Notes: generated by a model from the letters alone, not told the origin. A stretch of DNA of 64,000 nucleotides from Pseudomonas sp. Irchel 3A7 (GCF_900187565.1 NZ_FYED01000009.1:124001-188000), one strand, 5' to 3'; shown: positions 8,098-18,368, counted from the first letter of the stretch. Numbers and translations: made by a program.

Positions 8098-9069
8098 ATG
8101 GACTTCAAACGCACCTTGCTCGCCGCTGCAATTCCTTTCGCTTTCACCTTCGGCAGCGTCGCCCAGGCGCTGGAAATCAAATTCGCCGACATCCATCCCG
8201 CGGGTTATCCGACCGTGGTCGCCGAAGAGCAACTGGGCAAGACCCTGGTGGCTGACAGCGGTGGCAAACTGACGTTCAAGATGTTCGCCGGCGGTGTACT
8301 CGGCTCGGAAAAGGAAGTGATCGAACAGGCTCAGGTCGGCGCGATCCAGATGGCCCGGGTCAGCCTCGGCATCGTCGGCCCGGTGGTGCCGGACGTGAAC
8401 GTGTTCAACATGCCGTTCGTGTTCCGCGACCAGGCACACATGCGCAAAGTCATCGACGGTGAAGTCGGCGACGAGATCCTCGACAAGATCACCCATTCCG
8501 AATTCAACCTGGTCGCCCTGGCCTGGATGGATGGCGGCACGCGCAACATCTACACCAAGAAACCGGTGCGCAGCCTCGAAGACCTCAAGGGCATGAAGAT
8601 CCGCGTGCAAGGCAACCCGATGTTCATCGACACCATCAACGCCATGGGCGGCAACGGGATCGCCATGGACACCGGGGAAATCTTCAGCGCCCTGCAGACC
8701 GGGGTGATCGATGGCGCGGAAAACAACCCGCCGACCCTGCTCGAACACAACCACTACCAGAACGCCAAGTTCTACAGCCTGACCGGCCACCTGATCCTGC
8801 CCGAGCCCATCGTGATGTCGAAAATCACCTGGGAAAAACTCACCCCCGAACAGCAAGTGCTGGTGAAGAAAACCGCCAAGGCCGCGCAAGCCCACGAACG
8901 CACCCTGTGGGACGCCAAGTCCGCCAGCAGCGAAGAGAAACTCAAGGCCGCCGGCGTCGAGTTCATCACCGTCGACAAGAAGCCTTTCTACGACGCAACC
9001 GCCTCGATCCGCGAGAAATACGGCGCGCCCTACGCCGATCTGATCAAGCGCATCGAGGCCGTTCAGTAA
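8098..9069 (+). CDS. dctP: TRAP transporter periplasmic binding protein DctP
   Basis: 323 residues from ATG 8098. An ATG at 8092 is in frame, but GGAGA at 8086-8090 is only 2 nt from it and 8 nt from 8098, so 8098 is preferred. The signal peptide ends at AQA-LE (residue 24). DctP-family features are IKFADIHPAGYP, the conserved ligand Arg169 in GMKIRVQGNPMF, and GEIFSALQTGVIDGAENNP. It delivers a carboxylate to the DctQM membrane pair; the neighbourhood points to a hexuronate. Confidence 0.92.
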   Translation: MDFKRTLLAAAIPFAFTFGSVAQALEIKFADIHPAGYPTVVAEEQLGKTLVADSGGKLTFKMFAGGVLGSEKEVIEQAQVGAIQMARVSLGIVGPVVPDVNVFNMPFVFRDQAHMRKVIDGEVGDEILDKITHSEFNLVALAWMDGGTRNIYTKKPVRSLEDLKGMKIRVQGNPMFIDTINAMGGNGIAMDTGEIFSALQTGVIDGAENNPPTLLEHNHYQNAKFYSLTGHLILPEPIVMSKITWEKLTPEQQVLVKKTAKAAQAHERTLWDAKSASSEEKLKAAGVEFITVDKKPFYDATASIREKYGAPYADLIKRIEAVQ

Positions 9070-9090
9070 CTCTCCCGCTCCCTTGAAAGG

Positions 9091-9136
9091 CCCGGCGCGC
9101 ACGTCTGCACATGGGTAGACGTTCGTGCGCGCCCGG
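9091..9136 (+). other. Stem-loop between dctP and dctQ
   Basis: CCCGGCGCGCACG (9091-9103) pairs with CGTGCGCGCCCGG (9124-9136 region), extended by inner GTCT/AGAC. The stem is very GC-rich with no U tract. It is a likely mRNA-stabilising or partial-termination hairpin that would raise DctP over the membrane subunits. Confidence 0.65.
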
Positions 9137-9151
9137 TTACGGTGAAACCCG

Positions 9152-9679
9152 ATGAAGAATCTATTGCTGCGCTTCAACGACCGGCTGTACATGACCTGTA
9201 TCTGGGTCGCCGGCCTGTCGGTCCTGACCATTTCCCTGATCATTCCCTGGGGCGTGTTCGCCCGCTACGTGCTGGGCACCGGCTCCAGCTGGCCGGAGCC
9301 CACCGCGATACTGCTGATGATGGTGTTCACCTTCATCGGTGCCGCCGCCAGTTACCGGGCGGGTGCGCACATGGCGGTGGCCATGCTGACCGATCGCATG
9401 TCGCCCGGCATGCGCAAGGGCATGAGCCTCTTCTCGCAACTGCTGATGGCGACCATTTGCGTGTTCATGACCGTATGGGGCACCAAGCTGTGCCTGTCGA
9501 CCTGGAATCAGTTCATGAGCGCCCTGCCGACCCTGCGCGTGGGCATCACCTACATGCCGATCCCCGTGGGTGGCCTGCTGACCTTGATTTTCGTGCTGGA
9601 AAAACTCTTGCTCGGTGACCAGAGCAATCGTCGGGTCGTACGTTTCGACCTGGTTGAAGAAAGCGAAGGGGCTGCCTGA
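9152..9679 (+). CDS. dctQ: TRAP transporter small membrane subunit DctQ
   Basis: 175 residues with four predicted membrane helices (about 18-40, 50-68, 90-110, 132-152). It has typical DctQ features: IPWGVFARYVLGTGSSWPEP in helix 1-2 and RAGAHMAV in the loop. It pairs with DctM in the inner membrane. Its stop codon touches the dctM start. Confidence 0.9.
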   Translation: MKNLLLRFNDRLYMTCIWVAGLSVLTISLIIPWGVFARYVLGTGSSWPEPTAILLMMVFTFIGAAASYRAGAHMAVAMLTDRMSPGMRKGMSLFSQLLMATICVFMTVWGTKLCLSTWNQFMSALPTLRVGITYMPIPVGGLLTLIFVLEKLLLGDQSNRRVVRFDLVEESEGAA

Positions 9680-10960
9680 ATGGACGCTTTGATTCTGTTG
9701 GGCAGCTTTATCGCATTGATCCTGATCGGCATGCCGGTCGCCTACGCCCTGGGGCTTTCGGCCCTGATCGGCGCCTGGTGGATCGACATTCCGTTCCAGG
9801 CCCTGATGATCCAGGTCGCCGGGGGCGTAAACAAATTTTCCCTGCTGGCGATTCCGTTCTTCGTCCTGGCCGGCGCGATCATGGCGGAGGGCGGGATGTC
9901 CAGACGCCTGGTGGCGTTTGCCGGGGTGCTGGTCGGGTTCGTGCGTGGCGGGTTGTCGCTGGTCAACATCATGGCCTCGACCTTTTTCGGCGCGATCTCC
10001 GGCTCTTCGGTGGCCGATACGGCCTCGGTCGGCTCGGTGCTGATCCCGGAAATGGAACGCAAAGGCTATCCCCGGGATTTCGCCACGGCGGTGACCGTCA
10101 GCGGTTCGGTACAAGCGCTCCTGACCCCGCCAAGCCACAACTCGGTGCTCTATTCGCTGGCCGCCGGCGGCACAGTGTCGATCGCTTCGCTGTTCATGGC
10201 CGGCGTGGTGCCGGGCCTGTTGATGAGCGCCTGCCTGATGGTGCTGTGCCTGATCTTCGCGAAGAAGCGTGACTACCCCAAGGGCGAAGTCATCCCGATG
10301 CGCGAAGCCCTGAAAATCTGCGGCGAAGCCATGTGGGGCCTGATGGCCATGGTGATCATTCTCGGCGGCATTCTGTCGGGCATTTTCACCGCGACCGAAT
10401 CAGCCGCCATTGCGGTGCTGTGGTCGTTCTTCGTAACCATGTTCATCTACCGCGACTACAAGTGGAGCGAACTGCCGAAACTGATGCACCGCACGGTGCG
10501 GACGATTTCGATCGTGATGATCCTGATCGGCTTCGCCGCCAGCTTCGGCTACATCATGACCCTGATGCAGATCCCGGCGAAGATCACGACGATGTTCCTG
10601 ACCCTGTCGGACAACCGTTACGTGATCCTGATGTGCATCAACGTCATGCTGCTGTTGCTCGGCACGGTGATGGACATGGCACCGCTGATCCTGATCCTCA
10701 CGCCTATCCTGATGCCGGTGATTCTCGGCATTGGCGTCGATCCGGTACAGTTCGGCATGATCATGCTGGTGAACCTGGGCATCGGATTGATAACACCGCC
10801 GGTGGGCGCGGTACTTTTTGTGGGGTCGGCCGTGGGTAAAGTCAGTATCGAAACAACCGTGAAGGCGCTGCTGCCATTCTATGGCGTGCTGTTCCTGGTG
10901 CTGATGGCCGTGACCTACATTCCGGCACTGTCGCTTTGGTTGCCGCATCTGGTCCTGTAA
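9680..10960 (+). CDS. dctM: TRAP transporter large permease DctM
   Basis: 426 residues with about 12 hydrophobic segments. It is the sodium-coupled transport subunit. DctM signatures include GKLSLLAIPFF-like text (KFSLLAIPFFVLAG), FFGAISGSSVADTASVGSVLIPEM and ITPPVGAVLFVG. It starts directly after dctQ (TGA then ATG with no gap), so the two are coupled. A rho-independent terminator follows. Confidence 0.93.
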   Translation: MDALILLGSFIALILIGMPVAYALGLSALIGAWWIDIPFQALMIQVAGGVNKFSLLAIPFFVLAGAIMAEGGMSRRLVAFAGVLVGFVRGGLSLVNIMASTFFGAISGSSVADTASVGSVLIPEMERKGYPRDFATAVTVSGSVQALLTPPSHNSVLYSLAAGGTVSIASLFMAGVVPGLLMSACLMVLCLIFAKKRDYPKGEVIPMREALKICGEAMWGLMAMVIILGGILSGIFTATESAAIAVLWSFFVTMFIYRDYKWSELPKLMHRTVRTISIVMILIGFAASFGYIMTLMQIPAKITTMFLTLSDNRYVILMCINVMLLLLGTVMDMAPLILILTPILMPVILGIGVDPVQFGMIMLVNLGIGLITPPVGAVLFVGSAVGKVSIETTVKALLPFYGVLFLVLMAVTYIPALSLWLPHLVL

Positions 10961-10976
10961 GAGCCTTTCAACCGCT

Positions 10977-11010
10977 CCGTGCCTGAGGGATCTCCTGCGG
11001 GCACGGTTTT
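10977..11010 (+). terminator. Rho-independent terminator after dctM
   Basis: CCGTGCC (10977-10983) pairs with GGCACGG (11000-11006), followed by TTTT. It lies 17 nt after dctM and probably ends the udh-lactonase-TRAP operon. Confidence 0.75.
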
Positions 11011-11027
11011 ACTGGCTTGAAGATTTC

Positions 11028-11152
11028 CCTGTGGCGAGGGGATTCATCCCCGTTGGGCTGCGTAGCAGCCCCAGCATTCCTTCAGGTATACCGAGTTGTC
11101 TGGTATTGCGACTGCTGCGCAGCCGAACGGGGATGAATCCCCTCGCCACAAG
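11028..11152. repeat. REP-like doublet R4 (GGGGATTCATCCCC family)
   Basis: Outer arms CTGTGGCGAGGGGATTCATC (11028 on) and its complement ending at 11150, with inner GGGCTGCGTAGCAGCCC. A third arm family, with the same CTGTGGCGAGG end as R3. Confidence 0.8.
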
Positions 11153-11194
11153 GATCAGTGTTTCTCAAAAAAACGACTCACTCAGCAGGTCAAC

Positions 11195-12064
11195 ATGACA
11201 CCAACGCTGCTCGAACTCGAAGACGAATTCACCCACCTCACCCTTGCCCCTGAACTCGGCGCGAGCATCGTCAACTGGACCGTACTCGGCACCGGCCAGC
11301 CCTTGTTGCGTCACGCCGATGCGCAGGCATTGAACACCGGCCTGCCCGGCAAACTCGGTTGTTTTCCCCTGGTGCCCTGGTCCAACCGCATTGCCGAAGG
11401 CGGCTTCGACTGCCCCGATGGCTGGCTGGCGCTGACACCCAACAGCATCACCGATCCGCTGCCGATCCACGGCAGTGCCTGGCAGCAACCGTGGCAAGTG
11501 GTTTCCCGATCAGCGAACGAAGTGATCCTGCAACTCGACAGCAGCACGCCCTTCGCCTACCGCGCCCGGCAACGATTCGAGCTGAGCGCAGGTCGCTTGA
11601 GCATCGAGTTGCACGTCACCCACCTGGCCGAACGTGCCGCATGGCACGGGCTCGGTCTGCACCCCTACTTTCCACGTACGACAAACACTCGCCTGATGGC
11701 CCCGGCCGAACAGGTCTGGTTGTGCGATGCGTCCAAACTGCCGACACAGCTCGCTGCGTTACCCGCCGATTGGGATTTCCGGCAACCCAAGGCCTTGCCC
11801 GAGACAGTGGTCGACAACGGCTTTTGCCAATGGAGTAGTCACTGCCTGATCCAGCAGCCTGACCTGGGTCATGAACTGGAGTGCCAGGCCACAGGCGGCG
11901 ATTACTACCTGCTTTACTGCCCGGCTGGCCTGGATTTTTTCTGTCTCGAACCGGTGAGCCACCCGGTCAACGCGCACCACCTGCCCGGCCGGCCGGGCTT
12001 GCGCTTGCTGGAGCAAGGTCAAACCTCGACGCTGGGCTTCAAGCTGCAGTACCGGGCGCTTTAA
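11195..12064 (+). CDS. Aldose 1-epimerase (GalM family)
   Basis: 289 residues from ATG 11195, with AGGT upstream. An in-frame extension to 11096 runs through REP DNA and is rejected. Galactose mutarotase fold: Asn64-Arg65 in PWSNRIAEGG, His92 in PIHGSAW, catalytic His156 in GLGLHPYF and catalytic Glu252 in CLEPVSH. It interconverts sugar anomers. Next to the uronate genes it may supply the ring form used by Udh, which is inference. The stop overlaps the stop of ercS on the other strand by 4 nt. Confidence 0.88.
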   Translation: MTPTLLELEDEFTHLTLAPELGASIVNWTVLGTGQPLLRHADAQALNTGLPGKLGCFPLVPWSNRIAEGGFDCPDGWLALTPNSITDPLPIHGSAWQQPWQVVSRSANEVILQLDSSTPFAYRARQRFELSAGRLSIELHVTHLAERAAWHGLGLHPYFPRTTNTRLMAPAEQVWLCDASKLPTQLAALPADWDFRQPKALPETVVDNGFCQWSSHCLIQQPDLGHELECQATGGDYYLLYCPAGLDFFCLEPVSHPVNAHHLPGRPGLRLLEQGQTSTLGFKLQYRAL

Positions 12065-13797
12065 GCCGGCGCTCCCAACAACTGACTCAACACCGCACGC
12101 AACTTGCCGGGCTTGACCGGTTTGTTCAGCAGCGGTGCGTCGAGCCGTTGCAGCGAGCGCCGGCACTGGTCGGTGCGGTCGGCGGTGATGATCACCGCCG
12201 GGATAGGCCGGTGGAAATGCTCGCGCAAATGGCGCACCACATCACAGCCAACCACCGCGTGATCGAGGTGATAGTCCGCCAGAATCAGTTCCGGCGCCCG
12301 TCCCTCAAGGGCCGCCAGCGCCGAGGCTTCATCGGTGGCCGTGACCACGTCGCACCCCCACTGCCCGAGCAACGCGCCCATGCTCTCCAGGATGCTCACT
12401 TCATTGTCCAGCACCAGCAATCGCCGGCCCGGCAACGGGTTACCGGTCCCCGGCTGGGGCGCCGCCTGGCTGATCGGCAAGGGGATTTCATGGGAAAGCG
12501 GCACCTCGATGCTGAACATCGAACCGCGCCCCGGCAGCGAATGCACGCCGATTTTATAGCCGAGGATCTTGGCGATGCGTTCGACGATGGCCAGTCCCAA
12601 GCCCACACCTTTACGGTCGGCGGCACGGCCGACATCCAGCTGATTGAATTCAAGGAAGATCGAGTCCAGCCGGTCGGCGGCGATCCCACGCCCGGTGTCC
12701 CACACCTCCAGGCGCAGATAATCGCCCCGGCGCCGGGCGGCGAGCAGGATGCTGCCTTCCTCGGTGTAGCGGCAGGCATTGCTGAGGAAGTTGCGCAGGA
12801 TGCGCGTCATCAGGCGCAGGTCGGTGCTGATGGCGTAATCGCCCATGTGCACCCGCAGATTCAATCCCTCCGCCTGGGCCACCGACTGGAACTCCGACAC
12901 CAGCGGCCCGAGCAATTCATCCAGGCGGTAAGGCGCGATGTCCGGCTTGACCGCTGACTGATCGAGCCGGGAAATGTCCAACAGATCGGTGAGCAGGTCT
13001 TCGGCGCCTTCCAGGGCTTGGTGAGTGCGTTCGACCAGCACCTGCTCGACGTCCGGCAACTTGCGCTCGCGCAAGGTCGAGATCAGCAAGCGCGCGGCGT
13101 TCAGCGGTTGCAGCAGGTCATGACTGGCGGCGGCGAGGTATTTGTCCTTGCTGCGATTGGCCGCTTCGGCGGCATCACGGGCGTCGCGCAGGGCCTGGGC
13201 GATCTGTTTACGCTGGGTGATCTGCTGCTGCAGGTTGCGGTTGGCTTCGAGCAGTTCATCGGTGCGCGCAGTGACGCGCAGCTCCAGTTCGTCATTGAGT
13301 TGTTGCAGGCGCTGCTGGGCCTGTTTGCGCTCGGTGATATCGGCGACAAAACCTTCCACCAGGCCTTCCTGGCCGGGCTTGAGCAACAAGTTCATCAGCA
13401 CATCGAGGTGGCTGCCGTCCTTGCGGCGCAAGCGCGTTTCGTAACCGTGCAGGCTGTGTTGGCGCCTGAGGACTTCACCGATGGTTTCCAATTCCTGCAC
13501 GCCACCGGCAAACAGGTTGCTGGCCAGGTCGTTCAGGGAAAACAGCACCTCCTGCGGGTCCTGATAACCGAGCATGCGCGCCAGCGCCGGGTTGGCGGCC
13601 CGCATGCCATCTTGCAGGCTGGCCTGGAAAATCCCGTGGACCGCGTTTTCGAACAGCCATTTGTAGCGGTTGCGTTCGGCTTCCAGTTCATCCAGGCGCG
13701 CGGCCAGTTCCGGGTAATGGCTCTTGCGGGCCGAGTGGCTGCCCAGTCCCAGCAGCCCGGCCAGGGCCCGTTGTTGTTCGTCAGAGGGCTTCGCCAT
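12061..13797 (-). CDS. ercS: Hybrid sensor histidine kinase ErcS-like
   Basis: 578 residues from ATG 13797; starts further upstream (13815 GTG, 13812 ATG) are in frame, but AGG spacing favours 13797. Cytoplasmic, with no membrane segment. Domains in order: PAS (about 45-155), coiled coil (160-210), HisKA with His226 in ASHDLLQPLNAARLL, HATPase with Asn340, and a receiver with Asp508 in LILADYHLD. In Pseudomonas aeruginosa ErcS acts with ErcA in the regulatory cascade for ethanol oxidation; the same order is seen here. It overlaps the ercA stop by 17 nt, so the pair is coupled. Confidence 0.85.
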   Translation of the reverse strand: MAKPSDEQQRALAGLLGLGSHSARKSHYPELAARLDELEAERNRYKWLFENAVHGIFQASLQDGMRAANPALARMLGYQDPQEVLFSLNDLASNLFAGGVQELETIGEVLRRQHSLHGYETRLRRKDGSHLDVLMNLLLKPGQEGLVEGFVADITERKQAQQRLQQLNDELELRVTARTDELLEANRNLQQQITQRKQIAQALRDARDAAEAANRSKDKYLAAASHDLLQPLNAARLLISTLRERKLPDVEQVLVERTHQALEGAEDLLTDLLDISRLDQSAVKPDIAPYRLDELLGPLVSEFQSVAQAEGLNLRVHMGDYAISTDLRLMTRILRNFLSNACRYTEEGSILLAARRRGDYLRLEVWDTGRGIAADRLDSIFLEFNQLDVGRAADRKGVGLGLAIVERIAKILGYKIGVHSLPGRGSMFSIEVPLSHEIPLPISQAAPQPGTGNPLPGRRLLVLDNEVSILESMGALLGQWGCDVVTATDEASALAALEGRAPELILADYHLDHAVVGCDVVRHLREHFHRPIPAVIITADRTDQCRRSLQRLDAPLLNKPVKPGKLRAVLSQLLGAPA

Positions 13798-14944
13798 AGA
13801 CGACCTCGACATCACGCTGACTGGACTCGCGCGGGTTGGTCAGGATGCACGGGTCATGCATCGCGTGTTGCGACAGGAACGGAATGTCCGACGTGCTGAC
13901 CCCATGCAAGCCAAGGGTTTCATGGAAGCCAATGGCGTGTTTGAGGGCAATCAGGTGTTCGACCAGTCGCCCGCAGATCTGCCGCTGATTCAAACCCCGG
14001 CAATCGATGCCAAAGGTCTCGGCGATAACCTTGAAACGCTCCGGCGCCGAACTGTAGTTGAACGCCACGACGTGCTCCACCAGCACCGCGTTGCACAGGC
14101 CATGGGGCAAATCGAGGAAACCGCCCAGGCTGTGGGACATCGCATGCACCGCGCCAAGGATCGCGTTGGAAAACGCCAGCCCGGCCTGCATGCTGCCCAG
14201 CATGATTTTTTCGCGCAGGGCGATGTCCGTCGGGTTGGCGATCATCTGCACCAGATGGCCGTTGATCAGGCGCATCGCCTCCAGTGCATGGGGATCGGTC
14301 AGCGGCCCGTGACCGGTGGAAACGAAGGCTTCGATGGCGTGCACCAAGGCATCGATGCCGGTACAGGCGGACAGGAACGGGTCCATGCTCAGGGTGGTTT
14401 CCGGGTCGATCAGCGACACGTCCGGCACCACCGCCTTGCTGACGATGGAGAACTTCATGCGTTCTTGCTGATTGGAAATGATCACGAATTGCGAAACGTC
14501 GGCCGAGGTGCCGGCGGTGGTCGGTATCAGGATCAGCGGCGGGCTGGGCACCCGGACGGTGTCCACCCCTTCAAATTCGAGGATGCTGCGACCGTGGGCG
14601 ACGACAATACCGATGCCTTTGCCGCAATCCATCGGGCTGCCGCCGCCGACGGCGACGATCACATCACAGTGGTTTTCCCGGTACAGCTCGGCGCCGAGCA
14701 TGACCTCTTCGACCCGCGGGTTGGGCGAGACGGCGCTGTAAAGGCAATATTCGATGCCCAGCGCTTGCAGGCTGGCTTCGACATCGGCGACCCAACCGGC
14801 GGCAATCACCCCCGGATCGCTGACAACCAACACCTTGCGCGCGCCAAAGGTCTTGGCGTAATTGCCGACGTTGTGCCGGCAGCCGGCACCGAAGATGATT
14901 TCAGGCGAGACGAATTTACGCAGCTGACTGAGACTCTGGCTCAT
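13781..14944 (-). CDS. ercA: Iron-type alcohol dehydrogenase ErcA
   Basis: 387 residues. Group III iron-containing alcohol dehydrogenase: nucleotide motif VGGGSPMDCGKG, PTTAGTSADVS, and metal-ligand histidines in GIDALVHAIEA, AVHAMSHSLGG and LPHGLCNA. In P. aeruginosa and P. putida this gene lies in the PQQ alcohol oxidation cluster and is needed for its regulation rather than for bulk alcohol oxidation. Here it lies downstream of pqqE and is coupled to ercS. Confidence 0.88.
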   Translation of the reverse strand: MSQSLSQLRKFVSPEIIFGAGCRHNVGNYAKTFGARKVLVVSDPGVIAAGWVADVEASLQALGIEYCLYSAVSPNPRVEEVMLGAELYRENHCDVIVAVGGGSPMDCGKGIGIVVAHGRSILEFEGVDTVRVPSPPLILIPTTAGTSADVSQFVIISNQQERMKFSIVSKAVVPDVSLIDPETTLSMDPFLSACTGIDALVHAIEAFVSTGHGPLTDPHALEAMRLINGHLVQMIANPTDIALREKIMLGSMQAGLAFSNAILGAVHAMSHSLGGFLDLPHGLCNAVLVEHVVAFNYSSAPERFKVIAETFGIDCRGLNQRQICGRLVEHLIALKHAIGFHETLGLHGVSTSDIPFLSQHAMHDPCILTNPRESSQRDVEVVYGEAL

Positions 14945-15055
14945 TGGAAAGCCTGTTTTTTATTGTTTTGGAAGGTAAAGCCACACTAACGCATCCGGCT
15001 GCGAATGCAATCAGACCAAGGTCATCTGCCCGGATCCTCCTGACGCTGAAAATCC

Positions 15056-15147
15056 CTGTGGGAGCGAGCCTGCTCGCGAAAGCGGTGGGTCAGTCTCCCA
15101 CGATATTGAATGTGACGGCCTCTTCGCGAGCAGGCTCGCTCTCACAA
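15056..15147. repeat. REP doublet R5
   Basis: Main-family arms at 15056-15080 and 15122-15146, between pqqE and ercA. One arm carries CTCTCACA in place of CTCCCACA. Confidence 0.88.
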
Positions 15148-15164
15148 GGTGATCGGCGCTCCAT

Positions 15165-16316
15165 TTATCCGCGGTAGATCAGCCGCGACGCCTTCTCATT
15201 GCGCAACGTCAGGTGCTCCATGCCCTGCCCCGGCGCTTCGGCTTCCTCCCGTGCCTTGAGAATGACGCCATGGTGCGGCGACTTGCTGCACACCGGGTCG
15301 GCATTGTCGGCATCACCGGTCAGCATGAAGGCCTGGCAGCGGCAGCCTCCCAGATCCTTGTGTTTTTCATCGCAGGAACGGCACGGCTCCTTCATCCAGG
15401 CATCGCCACGGAATCGGTTGAAACCGAAGGAATCGTTCCAGATGTGCTCGATACTCTGTTCGCGCACGTTGGGAAACTGCACCGGCAATTGCCGGGCGCT
15501 GTGACACGGCAACGCCGTGCCGTCGGGGGTGATGTCGAGAAACAGGTTGGCCCATCCGTTCATGCACGTCTTGGGGCGTTCCTCGTAGTAATCCGGGGTG
15601 ACGAAGATCAACTTGCACGGATGGCCTTGCGCCTCAAGTCGCTCGCGGTACTCGTTAGTGATGCGCTCGGCACGCTGCAACTGCTCGCGGGTCGGTAACA
15701 GGCCGACGCGGTTGAGCTCGGCCCAGCCATAGAACTGACAGGTGGCCAGTTCGACGAAATCCGCTTCCAGATCCAGGCACAGCTCAATGATCTGCGCGAT
15801 CCGGTCGATGTTGTGCCGATGGGTGACGAAGTTCAGCACCATCGGATAGCCCTGGGCTTTCACCGCCCGGGCCATGGCGAGCTTTTGGGCGAAGGCCTTG
15901 CGCGAGCCGGCCAGCATGTTATTCACCGCTTCGTCGGCGGCCTGGAAACTGATCTGGATATGGTCCAGCCCGGCGACCTTGAAGTCGCGTACCTTCTGCT
16001 CGGTCAGGCCGATCCCCGAGGTGATCAGGTTGGTGTAGTAACCCATGTCCCGCGCGGCCTTGATCAACTGCGCCAGATCCTGACGCACCAGTGGCTCGCC
16101 ACCGGAGAATCCCAGTTGCGCGGCGCCCATGTCCCGTGCTTCGCGGAACACGCGAATCCATTCTTCGGTGTTCAATTCCTCGCCGTGGCGGGCAAAGTCC
16201 AGTGGGTTGGAGCAATACGGGCATTGCAGCGGGCAGCGATAGGTCAACTCCGCCAGCAACCACAGCGGCGGCCCCGGCTGCCCCGGCGGCGCATCACTCG
16301 ATCCAGAACTGCGCAT
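15165..16316 (-). CDS. pqqE: PQQ biosynthesis radical SAM enzyme PqqE
   Basis: 383 residues from ATG 16316, chosen because it gives the usual family length and begins just before the conserved [17 protein letters not shown]. The radical SAM cluster motif is CPLQCPYC (Cys28, Cys32, Cys35), followed by GGEPL and a C-terminal SPASM region with Cys in [20 protein letters not shown]. It joins Glu15 and Tyr19 of PqqA by a carbon-carbon bond. It overlaps pqqD by 23 nt. Confidence 0.95.
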   Translation of the reverse strand: MRSSGSSDAPPGQPGPPLWLLAELTYRCPLQCPYCSNPLDFARHGEELNTEEWIRVFREARDMGAAQLGFSGGEPLVRQDLAQLIKAARDMGYYTNLITSGIGLTEQKVRDFKVAGLDHIQISFQAADEAVNNMLAGSRKAFAQKLAMARAVKAQGYPMVLNFVTHRHNIDRIAQIIELCLDLEADFVELATCQFYGWAELNRVGLLPTREQLQRAERITNEYRERLEAQGHPCKLIFVTPDYYEERPKTCMNGWANLFLDITPDGTALPCHSARQLPVQFPNVREQSIEHIWNDSFGFNRFRGDAWMKEPCRSCDEKHKDLGGCRCQAFMLTGDADNADPVCSKSPHHGVILKAREEAEAPGQGMEHLTLRNEKASRLIYRG

Positions 16317-16566
16317 GGGCCACCTCCAGAAACGCCAGCACATCCTCGTCGATCCCCGGTACGCCCGGGAAATCCGCCGTCAGCCGATCAATGATCGCTG
16401 CGACGCTGCGCTCACCATCCAGCAGATTGAGAATCTGCCCGGCGCTGGCGTTGAGCTTGATCATGCCTTCGGGGTACAGCAGCACATGGCAGTCCTGGCG
16501 CGGCTCCCATTGCAGGCGAAACCCCCGGCGCAACGACGGTGACTGCTCGCGGTCGATCAGGCTCAC
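16294..16566 (-). CDS. pqqD: PQQ peptide chaperone PqqD
   Basis: 90 residues, GTG start overlapping the pqqC stop by 4 nt (GTGA). A small winged-helix RiPP recognition element: [27 protein letters not shown], then [10 protein letters not shown]. It binds PqqA and presents it to PqqE. Separate from PqqC, not fused as in some methylotrophs. Confidence 0.93.
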   Translation of the reverse strand: MSLIDREQSPSLRRGFRLQWEPRQDCHVLLYPEGMIKLNASAGQILNLLDGERSVAAIIDRLTADFPGVPGIDEDVLAFLEVAHAQFWIE

Positions 16567-17315
16567 AGGGCAATCCCCCGATGCCAGACGTGGTCGCGGG
16601 TGACGGTGTGATACGGCGGGCGTTGCAGTTCATAGGCCATGCTCATGGCATCGAGCATGCCCCACAGCACATCCAGCTTGAATTGCAGAATCTGCAACAT
16701 GCGTTGTTGGGCCTCGAGGGTGACGTAATGCGCGAGGGTGATGCGCAAGCCGTGTTCGACATCGCGCCGGGCCTGGCTCAGCCGCGCGCGGAAGTAGTCG
16801 TAGCCGGCGACGTCGATCCACGGGTAATGGCTGGGCCAGGCGTCGAGCCGCGATTGATGGATCTGCGGCGCGAACAGTTCGGTCAGCGAGCTGCTGGCCG
16901 CTTCCTGCCAACAGGCACGACGGGCGAAATTGACGTAGGCGTCCACGGCGAAACGTACACCCGGCAGGACCAGTTCCTGCGACAGGACCTGCTCGCGATC
17001 CAGCCCCACCGCTTCGCCCAGGCGCAACCAGGCTTCGATGCCGCCTTCGCTGCCGGGCACGCCGTCGTGATCGAGGATGCGTTGCAGCCATTCGCGGCGC
17101 ACTTCCCGGTCGGGGCAATTGGCGAGGATCGCGGCGTCCTTGAGCGGGATGTTGATCTGGTAATAGAAGCGATTGGCGACCCAGCCCTGGATCTGCTCGC
17201 GGGTGGCGCGGCCTTCGTACATCGCCACGTGGTAGGGGTGGTGGATGTGGTAGTAGGCGCCTTTGGCGCGCAGGGCGGCTTCGAATTCGGTGGGGGTCAT
17301 TGCTGTATCGGTCAT
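16563..17315 (-). CDS. pqqC: Pyrroloquinoline-quinone synthase PqqC
   Basis: 250 residues from ATG 17315 with AGGAG at a good distance; the in-frame extension upstream is REP-encoded. Cofactor-free oxidase of the heme-oxygenase-like fold that performs the last ring closure and oxidation to PQQ. Conserved blocks include [32 protein letters not shown] and LDHDG. Unusually, the REP doublet R6 lies between pqqB and this gene. Confidence 0.95.
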   Translation of the reverse strand: MTDTAMTPTEFEAALRAKGAYYHIHHPYHVAMYEGRATREQIQGWVANRFYYQINIPLKDAAILANCPDREVRREWLQRILDHDGVPGSEGGIEAWLRLGEAVGLDREQVLSQELVLPGVRFAVDAYVNFARRACWQEAASSSLTELFAPQIHQSRLDAWPSHYPWIDVAGYDYFRARLSQARRDVEHGLRITLAHYVTLEAQQRMLQILQFKLDVLWGMLDAMSMAYELQRPPYHTVTRDHVWHRGIAL

Positions 17316-17353
17316 TACGATCTCCTGGAGGCTTTGCGGTGTCTGGTCTGGCC

Positions 17354-17422
17354 CCTTCGCGAGCAGGCTCGCTCCCACAGTGGATTGCGGTGCCCTTGTG
17401 GGAGCGAGCCTGCTCGCGAAGG
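17354..17422. repeat. REP doublet R6, inside the pqq operon
   Basis: Main-family inverted arms fill most of the 116-nt gap between pqqB and pqqC. Confidence 0.9.
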
Positions 17423-17431
17423 CGTCAGTCG

Positions 17432-18346
17432 CTACAGCACAATATCCATGCCGTCGTAAGCCACTTCGATCCCCCGCCGCTCCAGCAGCGCCCGTTCGGC
17501 CGAGTCTTCGTCGAGGATCGGATTGGTGTTGTTGATGTGAATCAGCACCTTGCGCTGGCGGGGAAAACCTTCCAACAGTTCAAGCATGCCGCCGGGCCCG
17601 CTCTGGGCCAGATGGCCCATTTCGCTGCCAAGGCTCTGCCCGACTTCGCAAACGCGCATCTCGTCGTCGCGCCACAGGGTGCCATCCAGCAGCAGGCAAT
17701 CGGCGCGCTGCAGCCAGCCCAGCACTTCGTCGTCGACTTGCCCCAACCCTGGCGCGTAGAACAATGAAGCGCCGCTGCGCAGGTCTTCAATGAACAAGCC
17801 AATGGTGTCCCCCGGTTGCGGGTTGCCACGATGGGGCGAATACGGTGGTGCATTGCTGACCAGTGGAATCGCGTGAAACCTCAGGTGCTCGCAGGCACCG
17901 ATACTGAACGGCTCACGATCCAGACCTATGGGCTGCCACTGCAACCCGCCATTCCAGTGACTGAGCATGGGGAACAGCGGGAAGCCACTGCTGAGGTCCT
18001 GATGAACCCGTTGGGTACACCACACGTCATGCGGGCAGCCTTCGCGCAGGCTCAGCAGACCGGTGCAGTGATCGATCTGGCTGTCCAGCAGCACCACGCC
18101 GGCGATGGCGGTATCGCGTAACCGACGCGCCGGTTGCAGCGGCGCAAAACTCTCGAATTGCGCGCGGATGTCCGGTGAAGCATTGCACAGCACCCAGTCC
18201 ACTCCGTTGTCGCTCAGGGCGATCGATGACTGCGTACGTCGCTGCGCGCGCAGGCTGCCATTGCGCACGCCGGCGCATTGGCGGCAATTGCAGTTCCACT
18301 GCGGAAAACCACCACCGGCGGCGGAACCCAGAACGCGGATGTGCAT
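17432..18346 (-). CDS. pqqB: PQQ biosynthesis protein PqqB
   Basis: 304 residues from ATG 18346 with GGAG 8 nt upstream. Metallo-beta-lactamase fold; starts with [20 protein letters not shown] and includes [16 protein letters not shown] and [12 protein letters not shown]. It acts as an iron hydroxylase on the processed Glu-Tyr intermediate in current models of the pathway. A stable hairpin separates it from pqqA. Confidence 0.95.
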   Translation of the reverse strand: MHIRVLGSAAGGGFPQWNCNCRQCAGVRNGSLRAQRRTQSSIALSDNGVDWVLCNASPDIRAQFESFAPLQPARRLRDTAIAGVVLLDSQIDHCTGLLSLREGCPHDVWCTQRVHQDLSSGFPLFPMLSHWNGGLQWQPIGLDREPFSIGACEHLRFHAIPLVSNAPPYSPHRGNPQPGDTIGLFIEDLRSGASLFYAPGLGQVDDEVLGWLQRADCLLLDGTLWRDDEMRVCEVGQSLGSEMGHLAQSGPGGMLELLEGFPRQRKVLIHINNTNPILDEDSAERALLERRGIEVAYDGMDIVL

Positions 18347-18368
18347 GAGCAATGCTCCAGAAGGCAGG

